Notes: generated by a model from the letters alone, not told the origin. A stretch of 64,000 nt of DNA from Acidobacteriota bacterium (GCA_018268915.1 JAFDVQ010000007.1:1-64000); one strand, 5' to 3'. Numbered from the stretch's first letter, positions 19,106 to 28,178 are shown. A program made the numbers and translations.

Positions 19106-19672
19106 CTAGACTTTCAGGGTTCCTCTGAATCCACGCACCTTGTAAAAACACGGGGATGTATTCGCACCGACAAACACGCGTCCATATCTTCGCTCGGCGA
19201 AGAGCGCCCCACCGAGTTTTGCGATCTCATCGGGGGTCTTAAGCCAGCTCTGCGACTTCAGATCGAATTCGCCGAGCGTCTGCAGATGCGCGTACTGCTC
19301 TTCGGTTAGGGGCTCGATACCCATGGACTTTGCCATGTCCAGAACGTTTCCAGCTACCGGCAGGCCTTCTTTCTCGCGCTTCTTCTGACCTGCGCCGTCG
19401 TAGCAGACACTCCTGCGGCCGGTGGGACTTTCAGGCGAGCAGTCGCAGTAGAGGAACTCGCCTGTCTTGTCGTCTATCCCCATCACGTCGGGCTCGCCGC
19501 CGGTGCGCTCCATTTCGTTCAATGACCAGAGAGCCTTTGCGTTTTTCTCAAGCCGCGCATAGACGTCTTCCCACTTGAGATCCGCGTGGCGTTTCCAATT
19601 CTTTTCGAATCGTTCCTCGAGCACTTCGAGGAGCGTCTCCTGCTGTTGTCTGGGTAAACTCGCGCTTGGCAT
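19106..19672 (-). CDS. DUF4256-family protein
   Basis: The protein has 188 residues behind a GGAGG site. It begins with a helical stretch (LEVLEERFEKNWKRHADLKW) and has the family landmarks MERTGGEPDVMGID, the CDCSPESPTGRRSVCYDGAG core and EPLTEEQYAHLQTLG. The family has no assigned activity; the conserved Cys/Asp/Tyr-rich core suggests a binding or catalytic site. It starts 22 nt after the degenerate receiver gene and is probably co-transcribed with it. Confidence 0.85.
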   Translation of the reverse strand: MPSASLPRQQQETLLEVLEERFEKNWKRHADLKWEDVYARLEKNAKALWSLNEMERTGGEPDVMGIDDKTGEFLYCDCSPESPTGRRSVCYDGAGQKKREKEGLPVAGNVLDMAKSMGIEPLTEEQYAHLQTLGEFDLKSQSWLKTPDEIAKLGGALFAERRYGRVFVGANTSPCFYKVRGFRGTLKV

Positions 19673-19694
19673 TCCCTGACCTCCGCTACGGATA

Positions 19695-20189
19695 TCATCT
19701 ATGCTTTCGGAAAGGATTTCTTAGCAGGTCCCAGGGGCTCCTTGAGGAGCTTGCTTCTGCTTCCGTCTTCTCTTCATAGCGAGCCACTTTCAGATCCACC
19801 GGCGTTCTCCCTACAAGGCGGCAGAGCCTGTTCATCAAATCTTGCGGGTGAAAAGGGAGACCCACTACTTCGAACTCGTGCCCCTGTTCTCGAGCCTTGT
19901 TCAGCACGTCAGCGGCGGGCGCCCCTCCCGAGAACATCAGAAATTTGGCGGAAGGCAGGATCTTCTGCAGACGAATGGCGCCATCCACTCCATTCATCGG
20001 GTACAGCAGGATTTCGCTTACGACCACATCCGGTTTAATCTCGAGCGCTTTCTCCAGCATCTCTTCCGCCGTGGGAACGAGATAGCCCTCGAACCCCTCA
20101 CGATTAAGGATCATGATCATCGGTTCCATCACGGTATCGAGATACGTCACGAAGAGAATCCTCGGCCTGTTCGGCGATGACTCAGCCAT
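19695..20189 (-). CDS. Receiver-like protein lacking the phosphoacceptor Asp (pseudo-receiver)
   Basis: The protein has 164 residues behind a strong GGGAGG site. The layout is that of a CheY-like receiver: RPRILFVTYLD strand, PDVVVSE strand 3, AKFLMFSG strand 4, VGLPFHPQDL strand 5. All key residues are replaced: the acidic pair in strand 1 is TY, the phosphoacceptor position is Glu59 (VSE instead of LLD), and the conserved Lys before PF is Leu. Glu at the acceptor site can mimic the phosphorylated state. The tail (residues 125-164) is charged and rich in Arg/Ser. It is divergent from the Ser/Thr kinase-TPR gene and upstream of DUF4256. Confidence 0.75.
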   Translation of the reverse strand: MAESSPNRPRILFVTYLDTVMEPMIMILNREGFEGYLVPTAEEMLEKALEIKPDVVVSEILLYPMNGVDGAIRLQKILPSAKFLMFSGGAPAADVLNKAREQGHEFEVVGLPFHPQDLMNRLCRLVGRTPVDLKVARYEEKTEAEASSSRSPWDLLRNPFRKHR

Positions 20190-20382
20190 CTTTACCTCCC
20201 GTTGATCCCAATTAGTGAACCGTTGTTTGAACTCACTTTTACCAGAGCCGCGCCCATGATGGGGAGTTGGCTTGTCTGTACGAAGTCCTACGTCTTAAGT
20301 CAAAGTTTCCACGGGCAAGAAGGTAAGCTTCCGTGCGCCCTAACGTGCCCTTTATACATGCGCAGATAAACTGGTCATAGCG

Positions 20383-22848
20383 ATGAAGCGCAAGAACATC
20401 GAGCACTACGAGATCATTCGCCGGCTGGGGGCCGGAGGCAGCGGCGTGGTTTATCTCGCCAACGACGAACTCCTGCAGCGTCCTGTGGTCATGAAGATTC
20501 TCCGTACCGGGCTGCTCTCTGCCCAGCAGCTTCGCACCACTGTTCTTCGCGAGGCCCGCCTTGCTTCAGCTATTGAGCACCCCAATGTCTGCGCCATTTA
20601 CGAAGTGGGCGAAGCCGACGACGAAGGCTTCATTGTCATGCAATACGTGCCGGGCCAGTCGCTCGATCAGCTGATCGCCAGGGGTCCTGGCAGTCCACAG
20701 CTCGTTCTGTCTGTAGGCATCCAGATTGCCGACGGGCTTCAGGCCGCGCACGCGCTTGGCATCTTTCATCGCGACCTGAAGCCCCAGAACGTGATGCTGA
20801 CGGATGGAGGCTTAGTCAAGATTCTCGACTTCGGCCTTGCTCGCCGTCTGCGCCCGGAAGACGCAAGCTTCGATCCTTCCAAGCCGGCGATGGCGAAGGA
20901 CGCATCCGTAGCCGCAACCTACACCGCGCGGGGCGGCACCATTCGCTACATGGCCCCCGAGCAGTTTGTCACCGGTCAGTCCAGTGTTCAGTCCGACATC
21001 TGGGCACTGGGTGTCATCCTCTACGAACTGGTCAGCGGGCGCCATCCATTCTCGCGTCCAGATGCTGAGGACTTTGCGGCGATCCGCTCCATTCAGTTTT
21101 CTGATCCCGTCGATCTCAGCGAGATCGTTCCCGAGATCTCCACCGAGTTGAAGAGCGTTATCTCTACGTGCCTCGAAAAGAACCCGGCGAGCCGCTACGC
21201 ATCGGCTGCTGAAGTACGCGAAGCTCTCAAGACCATCATGAAGGCCCTGCAGATCGAGACGGGAATCATACCCGGCGACGCTGCAGCGAACCTTCCCATC
21301 ACGGAAGCCGAAGCGGAAAAGCGTACGACCGGATTCCTGTCGATGCTGGCCGAGCGGTTTCGCGAGTCCAACGTGGAACGCGCAACGCAGAATTCCATCG
21401 TCGTCCTACCTTTCGCCAATCTCGGGCCAAAGGATGTCGCTCCGCTCTATGGCTATGCGCTGGCCGATGCTATCGCAGCGCGGCTGGCGCGCATACCGGC
21501 GCTGGTCGTTCGCCCTTCGAGCACGCTGATGTCGCTGCCGATCGCGCAGATGGATCCGCTCTCCATCGGACAACGGCTTCTCGTTTCCTACGTGCTGGCG
21601 GGCAACTTCCTCCGCTCAGAAACTGGTTTCGATCTCAACTGGCAGCTGCTGGACGTGGCATCTCAAAGCGTTCGCTCCGGCGGATCGATCAGCGTCGCCT
21701 CTCTTGATCTGATCGCTGTGCAGGCTGAGATTTCCAACGAGGTCTTCGCCTCGCTGCACAGCCTGGGACGTGCGGAGAAGGCGGACGCTCCGCGACCGAC
21801 TGCTCGCGATGGCTCCCTGCCTGGGCCGGTCAGCGAACAATACCTGCAGGGCCGCGCTCTTTTGAGCTCCTTTATGGTTCGCACCGGCTCCAAAGCCGAC
21901 CTCGATCGCGCTCACGCGCTATTCACCAGCGTCACGCAGAAGGATCCTGAGTTTCCTTCGGGCTGGACCGGCCTTGGCATTGCCGAACTGCAGTACGTGC
22001 GTCACGGTTTCGGCGGGCAGATTCACGTTATGCATGCGCGACGTTCGTTCGACGAAGCGCTGCGCCTCGATCCCGCCGCTCCCGAGGCGAATCTCTATCG
22101 CATCTATATGCTTTTGTCGCGAGGCGAGAAGGAGTCCGCGCGTCACGGCATCGCGAATCTGCTCTCTACGGCGGCGAACGATTGGAATGTGCACATGGTT
22201 GCCGGAATCGCGCTTCGCGGCGACGGCATGTACGACGAAGCTCTCGTTCAGTTTAATCGTGCCCTGAAGCTCAATCCCGCGAACGCTGCAATCCTCTATA
22301 ACCACCGTGCCCGCGTGTATCACTATCAGAATCTGCTCGAGCTTGCCGGCGATGAGCTCGAGAAGGGCCTCGCGCTCGAACCGCGCCATCCGCTCCTTCG
22401 CACCTCCTCCGGATATCAGCAGATGCGCATCGGCAATCTGCCCGAAGCCATCAGCATCCTCGAAGGCGTGATCCGCGACGATGCTTCGCTGCGCATTGCG
22501 GTTCCCACGCTGGCAATGTGCTACGTGCAGACGGGCGAACGGGAGCGAGGCGCCGCCCTGCTCAAAGACGAGACCCTCGCCGCAGCCGAAGCCGACAGCG
22601 AGATGGCCTATCGGCTCGCCACTTACTTCGCGGTTGAAGGCGACTCCAGTGAGGCATTACATTGGCTGCGCCGCGCCATCTATCTTGGCAACGAAAACTT
22701 TCCATGGTTCTCGAAGAATCCCGCGTGGAACAACCTGCGCACCAACTCTGACTTCGACCGCATTCTTGAAGACCTCAAGAAGGGCTATCGCCGCAACCAG
22801 AAGACCTGGAAGCGTCTCCTAGAGCAACTGCCGGGCGAGGCAGAGTAG
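20383..22848 (+). CDS. Serine/threonine protein kinase with TolB-like and TPR regions
   Basis: The protein has 821 residues. Kinase residues are intact: GAGGSG loop (16-21), Lys38 in VMKIL, HRDLKPQN with Asp131, DFG Asp149, and MAPEQF. The kinase domain ends near residue 290. Residues about 335-470 resemble the TolB-like segment seen in many acidobacterial kinases (IVVLPFANLGP; LADAIAARLARIPALVVRPSSTL). At least six TPR-like helical pairs follow (about 500-800). No transmembrane helix is seen, so the protein is probably cytoplasmic, with the C-terminus recruiting partners. It is divergent from the pseudo-receiver gene across a 193-nt spacer, which holds a TATACAT-like -10 near 20352. Confidence 0.92.
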   Translation: MKRKNIEHYEIIRRLGAGGSGVVYLANDELLQRPVVMKILRTGLLSAQQLRTTVLREARLASAIEHPNVCAIYEVGEADDEGFIVMQYVPGQSLDQLIARGPGSPQLVLSVGIQIADGLQAAHALGIFHRDLKPQNVMLTDGGLVKILDFGLARRLRPEDASFDPSKPAMAKDASVAATYTARGGTIRYMAPEQFVTGQSSVQSDIWALGVILYELVSGRHPFSRPDAEDFAAIRSIQFSDPVDLSEIVPEISTELKSVISTCLEKNPASRYASAAEVREALKTIMKALQIETGIIPGDAAANLPITEAEAEKRTTGFLSMLAERFRESNVERATQNSIVVLPFANLGPKDVAPLYGYALADAIAARLARIPALVVRPSSTLMSLPIAQMDPLSIGQRLLVSYVLAGNFLRSETGFDLNWQLLDVASQSVRSGGSISVASLDLIAVQAEISNEVFASLHSLGRAEKADAPRPTARDGSLPGPVSEQYLQGRALLSSFMVRTGSKADLDRAHALFTSVTQKDPEFPSGWTGLGIAELQYVRHGFGGQIHVMHARRSFDEALRLDPAAPEANLYRIYMLLSRGEKESARHGIANLLSTAANDWNVHMVAGIALRGDGMYDEALVQFNRALKLNPANAAILYNHRARVYHYQNLLELAGDELEKGLALEPRHPLLRTSSGYQQMRIGNLPEAISILEGVIRDDASLRIAVPTLAMCYVQTGERERGAALLKDETLAAAEADSEMAYRLATYFAVEGDSSEALHWLRRAIYLGNENFPWFSKNPAWNNLRTNSDFDRILEDLKKGYRRNQKTWKRLLEQLPGEAE

Positions 22849-22896
22849 CTTTCGCACCGACCGAGGACACTGCCGAGAGCGCACGTCGTAGCGGGG

Positions 22897-23862
22897 CTAC
22901 ACGCCCGCAAGCACGCGATGGACGATCGCGGCGTTCTCCTTCACCTCGTCCTTGTATCTCGGGAACATGCCGACAAAGACGCCATCGTTTGGCTTGATGC
23001 TCTGGAATGCGGTGCGGAATGCTCCCTCGACGCCCTGGTCTTCGACCCGACCGGCTGCCAGAATCTTGAATGCGAAGCAAGGTTTCCTGGTCTGCCGCAT
23101 CACCGCATACATTCGTGCCGGATCGCTCTGCAGGTAGATTTCACGCGGCATTTCCAGGAGTTCGCCGCCGAGGACCTTCTTCCATTCTTCAACCGTTCGT
23201 GTGCGGTTATAGACACAGCAGGCGTAGAAGTCCACGTCCCAGCCCTGTTCCTCCACCAGGGCAATCACCTCGGGCTTGTGCGTGCCTACACCCACCATCA
23301 CACCCAGGTCTCGAACCTGTTTGCACCAATCGCGCACCGCGTCCATCTTGCCTTCACGAAACGCTACGTCGACCACTTCGCCCTGCCGATGAAGTGCAAG
23401 CGGCTTCAGATCGCGAACCAGCGCCGAGGTATCATCGCGCGCTGTAACCTGCGCGATCAGGTGCATCTGTCCGCCTTCAGACTTGAATCGTGCCAGATCC
23501 TCGGGCGATCGCTTCCACGTCACGTAGTTAAAGGCGTTGATCCCGAAGGTATTTGCCCGGTGCAGCACTTCGCAGACGCGATCCTGTGTGTACCACTCCG
23601 CCATCGTTCTAGAGAAATTGGAGTTGTAGTGCGCAAAGCCGTACATCGGATTCACTCCGAGGACCAGCCGGCTGATCTCTGCATTGCCGAATTTCATTCG
23701 CGGCACTTGTACCGGCGCATTGCCGGGCTGCAGAGTGGTCGTGTTATCCGGAACCGCTGTATCCAGGTGTAATTCCTTCGCATGAAGCAGCCCTGGTGTT
23801 CCAGCCACACCAGCGGCGAGCGCCGCACTTTGTTTTAGAAACATCCGGCGTGAGTTTGACAT
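22897..23862 (-). CDS. Tat-exported aldo/keto-reductase-like protein
   Basis: The protein has 321 residues. The N-terminus has SRRMFLKQSAALAAG, a twin-arginine signal for folded export. The body is TIM-barrel-like (RLVLGVNPMYG; AFNYVTWKRSPEDL; VGVGTHKPEVI) and ends with FAFKILAAGR. In classical aldo/keto reductases the second strand ends with a catalytic Asp followed by Tyr (FDTAxxYG); here the equivalent reads FNYVTW, so the usual catalytic pair seems absent. It may bind rather than reduce carbonyls, or use other residues. The start has GAGGA almost touching the ATG. It is divergent from the acyl-CoA synthetase, with a CRP-type dyad between them. Confidence 0.75.
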   Translation of the reverse strand: MSNSRRMFLKQSAALAAGVAGTPGLLHAKELHLDTAVPDNTTTLQPGNAPVQVPRMKFGNAEISRLVLGVNPMYGFAHYNSNFSRTMAEWYTQDRVCEVLHRANTFGINAFNYVTWKRSPEDLARFKSEGGQMHLIAQVTARDDTSALVRDLKPLALHRQGEVVDVAFREGKMDAVRDWCKQVRDLGVMVGVGTHKPEVIALVEEQGWDVDFYACCVYNRTRTVEEWKKVLGGELLEMPREIYLQSDPARMYAVMRQTRKPCFAFKILAAGRVEDQGVEGAFRTAFQSIKPNDGVFVGMFPRYKDEVKENAAIVHRVLAGV

Positions 23863-23895
23863 TCCTCAACGATTGGCTCGCTTGCTTCGGTAATC

Positions 23896-23911
23896 TGTGA
23901 ACCGGATCACA
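23896..23911. promoter_or_regulatory. Perfect CRP/FNR-type dyad TGTGA-N6-TCACA
   Basis: TGTGAACCGGATCACA matches the E. coli CRP consensus half-sites exactly. It lies 34 nt before the Tat-protein start (23862) and 43 nt before the acyl-CoA synthetase start (23955), in the only spacer between them. A CRP-family factor could control either or both genes. Confidence 0.6.
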
Positions 23912-23954
23912 CCTGTCGGTGAGTTATCCCGTTACACTTGGCTGAGCCTGCCCA

Positions 23955-25592
23955 ATGCACGTCTACGAAGACATCGAGGATCTAAGCTACTCTCGGGGGC
24001 CGGACGTTCCGCTCCTCGAACTCACGATCGGCGATCTGCTCGATCGTACTGCCTCGCGGTTCTCCGACCGTCTTGCCGTAGTATCGCGCCATCAATCGCA
24101 AAGAATGACCTGGGCCGAACTGAGCGAGAATGCCGATCGCGTCGCTCGCGGCCTCTGGTCTCTCGGGATCGGCCGGGGAGATCGCGTTGGGCTCTGGTCT
24201 ACCAACTGCATCGAGTGGGTGATGCTGCACATGGGCTGCGCACGGGCAGGCGCTGCTCTCGTGAATGTCAATCCTGCTTACCGGTCGCATGAGCTGCAAT
24301 ACACACTGACCCGCTCGCGCATGAAGGCGCTCTTTCTCTGGCACAGGGACAAGCGTGCCGATTATGCCGAGATCCTCGACCGCGCACGTCACGGCCTGAC
24401 ACTCGATCTCGAGCACACGATCTTCTTCGATTCGCCGGAGTGGCCAGCTCTGCTCGATACCGACGGCCGTCTCCCGGACTCAGTTGCCCCCAGCGATGTA
24501 GCCAACATTCAATACACCAGCGGGACTACGGGGCATCCGAAAGGCGTGATGCTCACCCATCACAATGTGGTGAACAACGGCCAATTCCTCGCCCGGGGAT
24601 TTCACTACACCGAGCAAGATAAAGTCGTCGTGCCGGTGCCGCTCTTCCACTGTTATGGCTGCGTGATCGGGACAATGAGCGTGCTCAATTCCGGAGCCGC
24701 GCTCATCCTTCCCAACTGGACATTCGACGCACATGCCACCCTTCAGGCTGTTCACGACGAGCGAGCTACTTCGGTGTATGGCGTACCCGCAATGTATGTC
24801 GCCGAGTTTGGTCTTCCCGAATTCAGCAGCTTCGACTTCACCAGTCTTCGCACAGGCATGATGAGTGGCGCACCCTGCCCCGTCGAATTGATGAAGCGAG
24901 TGCTCAATGAAATGCACGTTCGCGAACTCGTCATCGCCTACGGCCAGACTGAAACTTCGCCGGTCGTCACCATGAGCGACGCCGGCGACTCACTCGACAT
25001 TCGGGTCAACACCGTCGGACGGGCCATGCCTCAAACCGAGATCCAGGTCATCTCAACTACAGACGGCGCGCGTCTCCCCGTCGGCATGCAGGGCGAGATC
25101 TGCGTGCGAGGCTACGCGGTGATGAAAGGCTACGATGGCGACCCGGAAGGAACTGCGCAGGTCGTCAAGCCTGACGGCTGGCTTCACACCGGCGACCTCG
25201 GCGTCATGCGCTCCGACGGATGCATTCACATCACGGGCCGTTCACGCGACGTCATCATCCGCGGCGGCGAGAATATCTACCCGCGCGAGGTTGAAGAATT
25301 TCTCTACACGCATCCCAGGGTCGGGGAAGTTCAGGTCGTCGGAATTCCCAACGAGCGTCTCGGCGAGATTGTTGTTGCCTGGATTCGTTTGCGTCCCGGA
25401 CTCGAAGCAACCGAATCAGAGATTCGTGAGTGGTGCCAGGGCCAGATTGCGTACTACAAGATTCCCGAGCACATTCGCTTTGTCGATGAATTCCCGGCAA
25501 CGCTCTCCGGAAAGATCCAGAAGTACAAGATTCGCGAATTCGAAATCGAAGCGCGCGGTCTGCAATCCGTTTCGAGAACAGCTACCGCCTGA
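23955..25592 (+). CDS. Fatty-acyl-CoA synthetase (AMP-forming, FadD-like)
   Basis: The protein has 545 residues. ANL-family motifs are all present: YTSGTTGHPKGV (near 188, adenylate binding), YGQTETSPVV (near 335), TGDLGVM (near 415), GGENIYPREVEEF (near 437) and the catalytic Lys in LSGKIQKYKIR near 521. The enzyme activates an acyl chain with ATP and loads it on CoA. The pocket sequence fits medium/long-chain members, but chain length cannot be read directly. No strong ribosome site precedes the ATG. No other beta-oxidation gene is linked. Possibly CRP-regulated (dyad at 23896-23911). Confidence 0.92.
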   Translation: MHVYEDIEDLSYSRGPDVPLLELTIGDLLDRTASRFSDRLAVVSRHQSQRMTWAELSENADRVARGLWSLGIGRGDRVGLWSTNCIEWVMLHMGCARAGAALVNVNPAYRSHELQYTLTRSRMKALFLWHRDKRADYAEILDRARHGLTLDLEHTIFFDSPEWPALLDTDGRLPDSVAPSDVANIQYTSGTTGHPKGVMLTHHNVVNNGQFLARGFHYTEQDKVVVPVPLFHCYGCVIGTMSVLNSGAALILPNWTFDAHATLQAVHDERATSVYGVPAMYVAEFGLPEFSSFDFTSLRTGMMSGAPCPVELMKRVLNEMHVRELVIAYGQTETSPVVTMSDAGDSLDIRVNTVGRAMPQTEIQVISTTDGARLPVGMQGEICVRGYAVMKGYDGDPEGTAQVVKPDGWLHTGDLGVMRSDGCIHITGRSRDVIIRGGENIYPREVEEFLYTHPRVGEVQVVGIPNERLGEIVVAWIRLRPGLEATESEIREWCQGQIAYYKIPEHIRFVDEFPATLSGKIQKYKIREFEIEARGLQSVSRTATA

Positions 25593-25788
25593 GACTTATG
25601 TTCTTCCAAATGTAAGTAGCTGCTTTTCTTTTCAGCGTGGCTTCGCAAACGAAGAAAACCCTCTCCTGCTGCCTGCATCCTAAGACTGCAGAAAGAACTA
25701 AAGCACGATACTGCGAAAGTTTGTGGGCGATGAGGATTCACCGCCCGACGGATAACTGTGTCCGCACCAACCCACGGAGATTTCCCCT

Positions 25789-26802
25789 ATGGCTCAAACA
25801 GATGTTTACACCGATACACTTGCCGCATACTTCAACGATTCGAGCGACGCGCGCAAAGCGGTTGACGCTCTTCAGGAAGCCGGTTTCAGATCAGCTCATC
25901 TTGGCGTTGCCCATCGCGGCTCCTACACCGGACGATCTTCAACTCTAGGCAACACCACGGTACGCGACACCACCGAGGAGAACGGCCCATCCACCTGGGA
26001 CAAGATCAAGTCGTGGTTCAGCGGGGACGATGTCGCCCCCTACGCTGACGAGCGGCTCGATCGCGATCCGGCTCAACGAGAGGTCATTCCTCCCTCTGAG
26101 CGCTACGACGAAGGCTATGACGATACTTCTGATCTGCATGGCTCCTTCACGGCGATGAACATCCCGACGGAGCGAGCGCGCTACTTCTCCCACCGTTTCA
26201 GCAGGAGCGAACACGGATCGGTAGTCACGGTCCAAGCTGGGGACCGGAAGGCGGAAGCTGAAGCAATTCTCACGAGGTATAACGCCGACTTCGGGGAGAA
26301 CGCAGGAAGCTATGATTATTCGTCCGAATCAGGCGCATACCGGTACGACGGTCGCGATCGCGACGACCGGGCCACCCCTGAAGTCGCAGGGAGCTTATCA
26401 AGGGACGAACAGAGCAACATAACCAGCGAGCGCCCCAGCAATGTTCAGCTGCTAGGAGAAGTTCTTCGCGTCCACAAAGATCGGGTTAACCGCGGAGAGG
26501 TTCGGCTCCGGAAGGAAGTCGTAACGGAGACTCAGAACGTTCAGGTGCCAGTGCAACGGGAAGAGCTGGTTGTTGAAAGACGGCCGGTGACAGACGCCAG
26601 GCCGGCTACAGGCACACTCGGTCAGGACGAGATCCGGGTGCCTCTTAGTGAAGAGCGTCCAACGCTCGACAAGTCGACTGTAGTGCGAGAAGAGGTGAAT
26701 GTTTCGAAGAAGCCAGTCGAAGAGGTCCGCGATCTCACGGGAGAAGTGCGACATGAAGAACTGGTTGTAGACGACCCGACGAAGCGCAAACGCCCTGCGT
26801 GA
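25789..26802 (+). CDS. YsnF/DUF2382 stress-response protein with GSP17M-like N-terminus
   Basis: The protein has 337 residues behind ACGGAG. Residues 1-160 resemble the 'general stress protein 17M-like' domain (AAYFNDSSDARKAVDALQEAG), with a Gly/Ser/Asp-rich linker (160-215). The C-terminal about 110 residues are DUF2382: VQLLGEVLRVHKDRVNRGEV, then REELVVERRPV and REEVNVSKKPVEEV, the repeated beta-strand pattern of the YsnF/AvaK family. The family is linked to stress responses in soil bacteria and cyanobacteria; molecular function is unknown. The 196-nt spacer before it likely holds its own promoter, but none is obvious. Confidence 0.85.
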   Translation: MAQTDVYTDTLAAYFNDSSDARKAVDALQEAGFRSAHLGVAHRGSYTGRSSTLGNTTVRDTTEENGPSTWDKIKSWFSGDDVAPYADERLDRDPAQREVIPPSERYDEGYDDTSDLHGSFTAMNIPTERARYFSHRFSRSEHGSVVTVQAGDRKAEAEAILTRYNADFGENAGSYDYSSESGAYRYDGRDRDDRATPEVAGSLSRDEQSNITSERPSNVQLLGEVLRVHKDRVNRGEVRLRKEVVTETQNVQVPVQREELVVERRPVTDARPATGTLGQDEIRVPLSEERPTLDKSTVVREEVNVSKKPVEEVRDLTGEVRHEELVVDDPTKRKRPA

Positions 26803-26820
26803 GACAAAAGCCCGCAAAAC

Positions 26821-26852
26821 GATGGAGCTTGCAAATGGAAGCGAGCTCCATC
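26821..26852. terminator. Terminator hairpin between convergent genes
   Basis: GATGGAGCT (26821-26829) pairs perfectly with AGCTCCATC (26844-26852), followed on the plus strand by ATTTCTCTTT. It lies between the YsnF stop (26802) and the glycosyltransferase stop (26874), as expected for termination of the plus-strand gene. Confidence 0.7.
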
Positions 26853-26873
26853 ATTTCTCTTTAAACGAGATTG

Positions 26874-27641
26874 CTATCGGCTTTCGCCCGTCCGAAGGAT
26901 AGCTTCAGTCCTTTTGCTGTAGCGCCCGGTCAAAGCATTCCAGCGCACAATCGCAAGCTCCTTCAGCATCTGCAGGCCGTCTCTCAGGTAACTCATCCGC
27001 GTGCGTTCATCATGCGCCCAGCTGACGGGTACCTCGACGATTCTGAACCGCCGCTTCAGAGCAATGAAAAGAATCTCCGGGTCGAATCCCCAGCGCTCAA
27101 TTGTCTGCAGTTGAAACACCGTCTGTGCCGCGCTTCGCGTAAATGCCTTGAACCCGCATTGCGTGTCTGCGAAGGGAAGGTTCATCACCATCCGGCAGAC
27201 CATGTTGAAGCAGCGTCCAAAGAATTGTCGATACAGTGGTTGCCGGTGAGTCTGTCTTCCGCTCTCCAGCCAGCGGGATCCGATGGCGATATCCGCCCCG
27301 TTTGCGATCGCCGCGAACAGCCGTTCCGCTTCTTCGATCGGCGCGGAAAGGTCGGAGTCGGTGAACATCACGATCTCGCCCTGCGCACTCAGAACCCCAG
27401 CCTTGACGCTGTAGCCCTTGCCCCGGTTTCCCGGGTTTTCGAGCAGCCTGACCTCAGGTGCGCGGGCCGCGAAGTCCTTTACTAACTGCGCGGTAGAGTC
27501 AGTTGAGCCGTCGTTGACCACGATTACTTCGGCAAGCCAACGCCTTTCCCGGATACAGGCGACAACCGTCTCGAGAGTGGCGGGAATGCGGGCGCTCTCG
27601 TTATAGGCCGGAATGATGATGCTGTATTTGGGAAAATCCAC
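26874..27641 (-). CDS. GT2 glycosyltransferase (dolichyl-phosphate glucosyltransferase-like)
   Basis: The protein has 255 residues from a GTG at 27641 with GGAGAAG upstream; a TTG at 27695 would add 18 unconserved residues. It has the GT-A signatures KYSIIIPAYNESARI, VNDGSTDST (nucleotide-binding Asp) and FTDSDLSAPIEEAERL (metal-binding DxD). The later CGFKAFTR and WGFDPEILF motifs are those of dolichyl-phosphate beta-glucosyltransferase/DPM1-type enzymes, which transfer a sugar from UDP- or GDP-sugar to a polyprenyl phosphate. No transmembrane anchor is seen. Likely role: lipid-linked sugar donor for envelope glycans. Confidence 0.88.
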   Translation of the reverse strand: MDFPKYSIIIPAYNESARIPATLETVVACIRERRWLAEVIVVNDGSTDSTAQLVKDFAARAPEVRLLENPGNRGKGYSVKAGVLSAQGEIVMFTDSDLSAPIEEAERLFAAIANGADIAIGSRWLESGRQTHRQPLYRQFFGRCFNMVCRMVMNLPFADTQCGFKAFTRSAAQTVFQLQTIERWGFDPEILFIALKRRFRIVEVPVSWAHDERTRMSYLRDGLQMLKELAIVRWNALTGRYSKRTEAILRTGESR

Positions 27642-27858
27642 TGGCGTTTCGCTTCTCCATTTTTGACGCGGCTCAGCTAGACGGAGACTCAGCAATCATA
27701 TATTGTCGCCTCTGCTCGAAACTGGCTATGAACGGGGTGCAGGGGCCATGTGAGGTATCCGCCAGGTAATCTCCCGGGGGTCTCTTCCACATGCCGATCG
27801 TTTTTTCTTAACTCCATGTACCGAATGCGTTTATCCTGTTGTGCGGAGGCCAGAGGAC

Positions 27859-28164
27859 ATGACGAAGGCAGATCTGGTGGAAAAAGTGACCCGGCTCGGC
27901 GACCTGACCCGGCGCGATGGTGAGGTGATCGTGGAGACGGTTTTTGACTCAGTTATCTCTGCATTGCAGAGCGGCGACAAAATCGAAATACGTGGATTTG
28001 GCTCCTTCCGTATCCGCCAACGCAATCCCCGCATCGGCCGAAACCCCAAGACCGGCGAACGAGTGGAAGTGCCCGCAAAGCGTGTCCCCTACTTCAAGCC
28101 CTCCAAAGAGTTGCGCGACCTCGTGAATCCCGGCGAAGCCGGGCAGACCTCCGCGCAAGAATAG
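27859..28164 (+). CDS. HU/IHF-family DNA-binding protein
   Basis: The protein has 101 residues from the ATG at 27859 (GGAGG/AGAGG upstream); an in-frame GTG at 27841 adds six residues not found in the family. Sequence marks are MTKADLVEKV, GDKIEIRGFGSF and the beta-arm RNPRIGRNPKTGE, followed by PAKRVPYFKPSKEL. GFGSF and the NPKTGE arm are diagnostic. It bends DNA as a dimer and shapes the nucleoid; the arm looks closer to IHF-alpha than to canonical HU, but this is not decisive. A 15-residue extension follows the usual C-terminus. Confidence 0.95.
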   Translation: MTKADLVEKVTRLGDLTRRDGEVIVETVFDSVISALQSGDKIEIRGFGSFRIRQRNPRIGRNPKTGERVEVPAKRVPYFKPSKELRDLVNPGEAGQTSAQE

Positions 28165-28178
28165 CCTTTCTCGATGCT

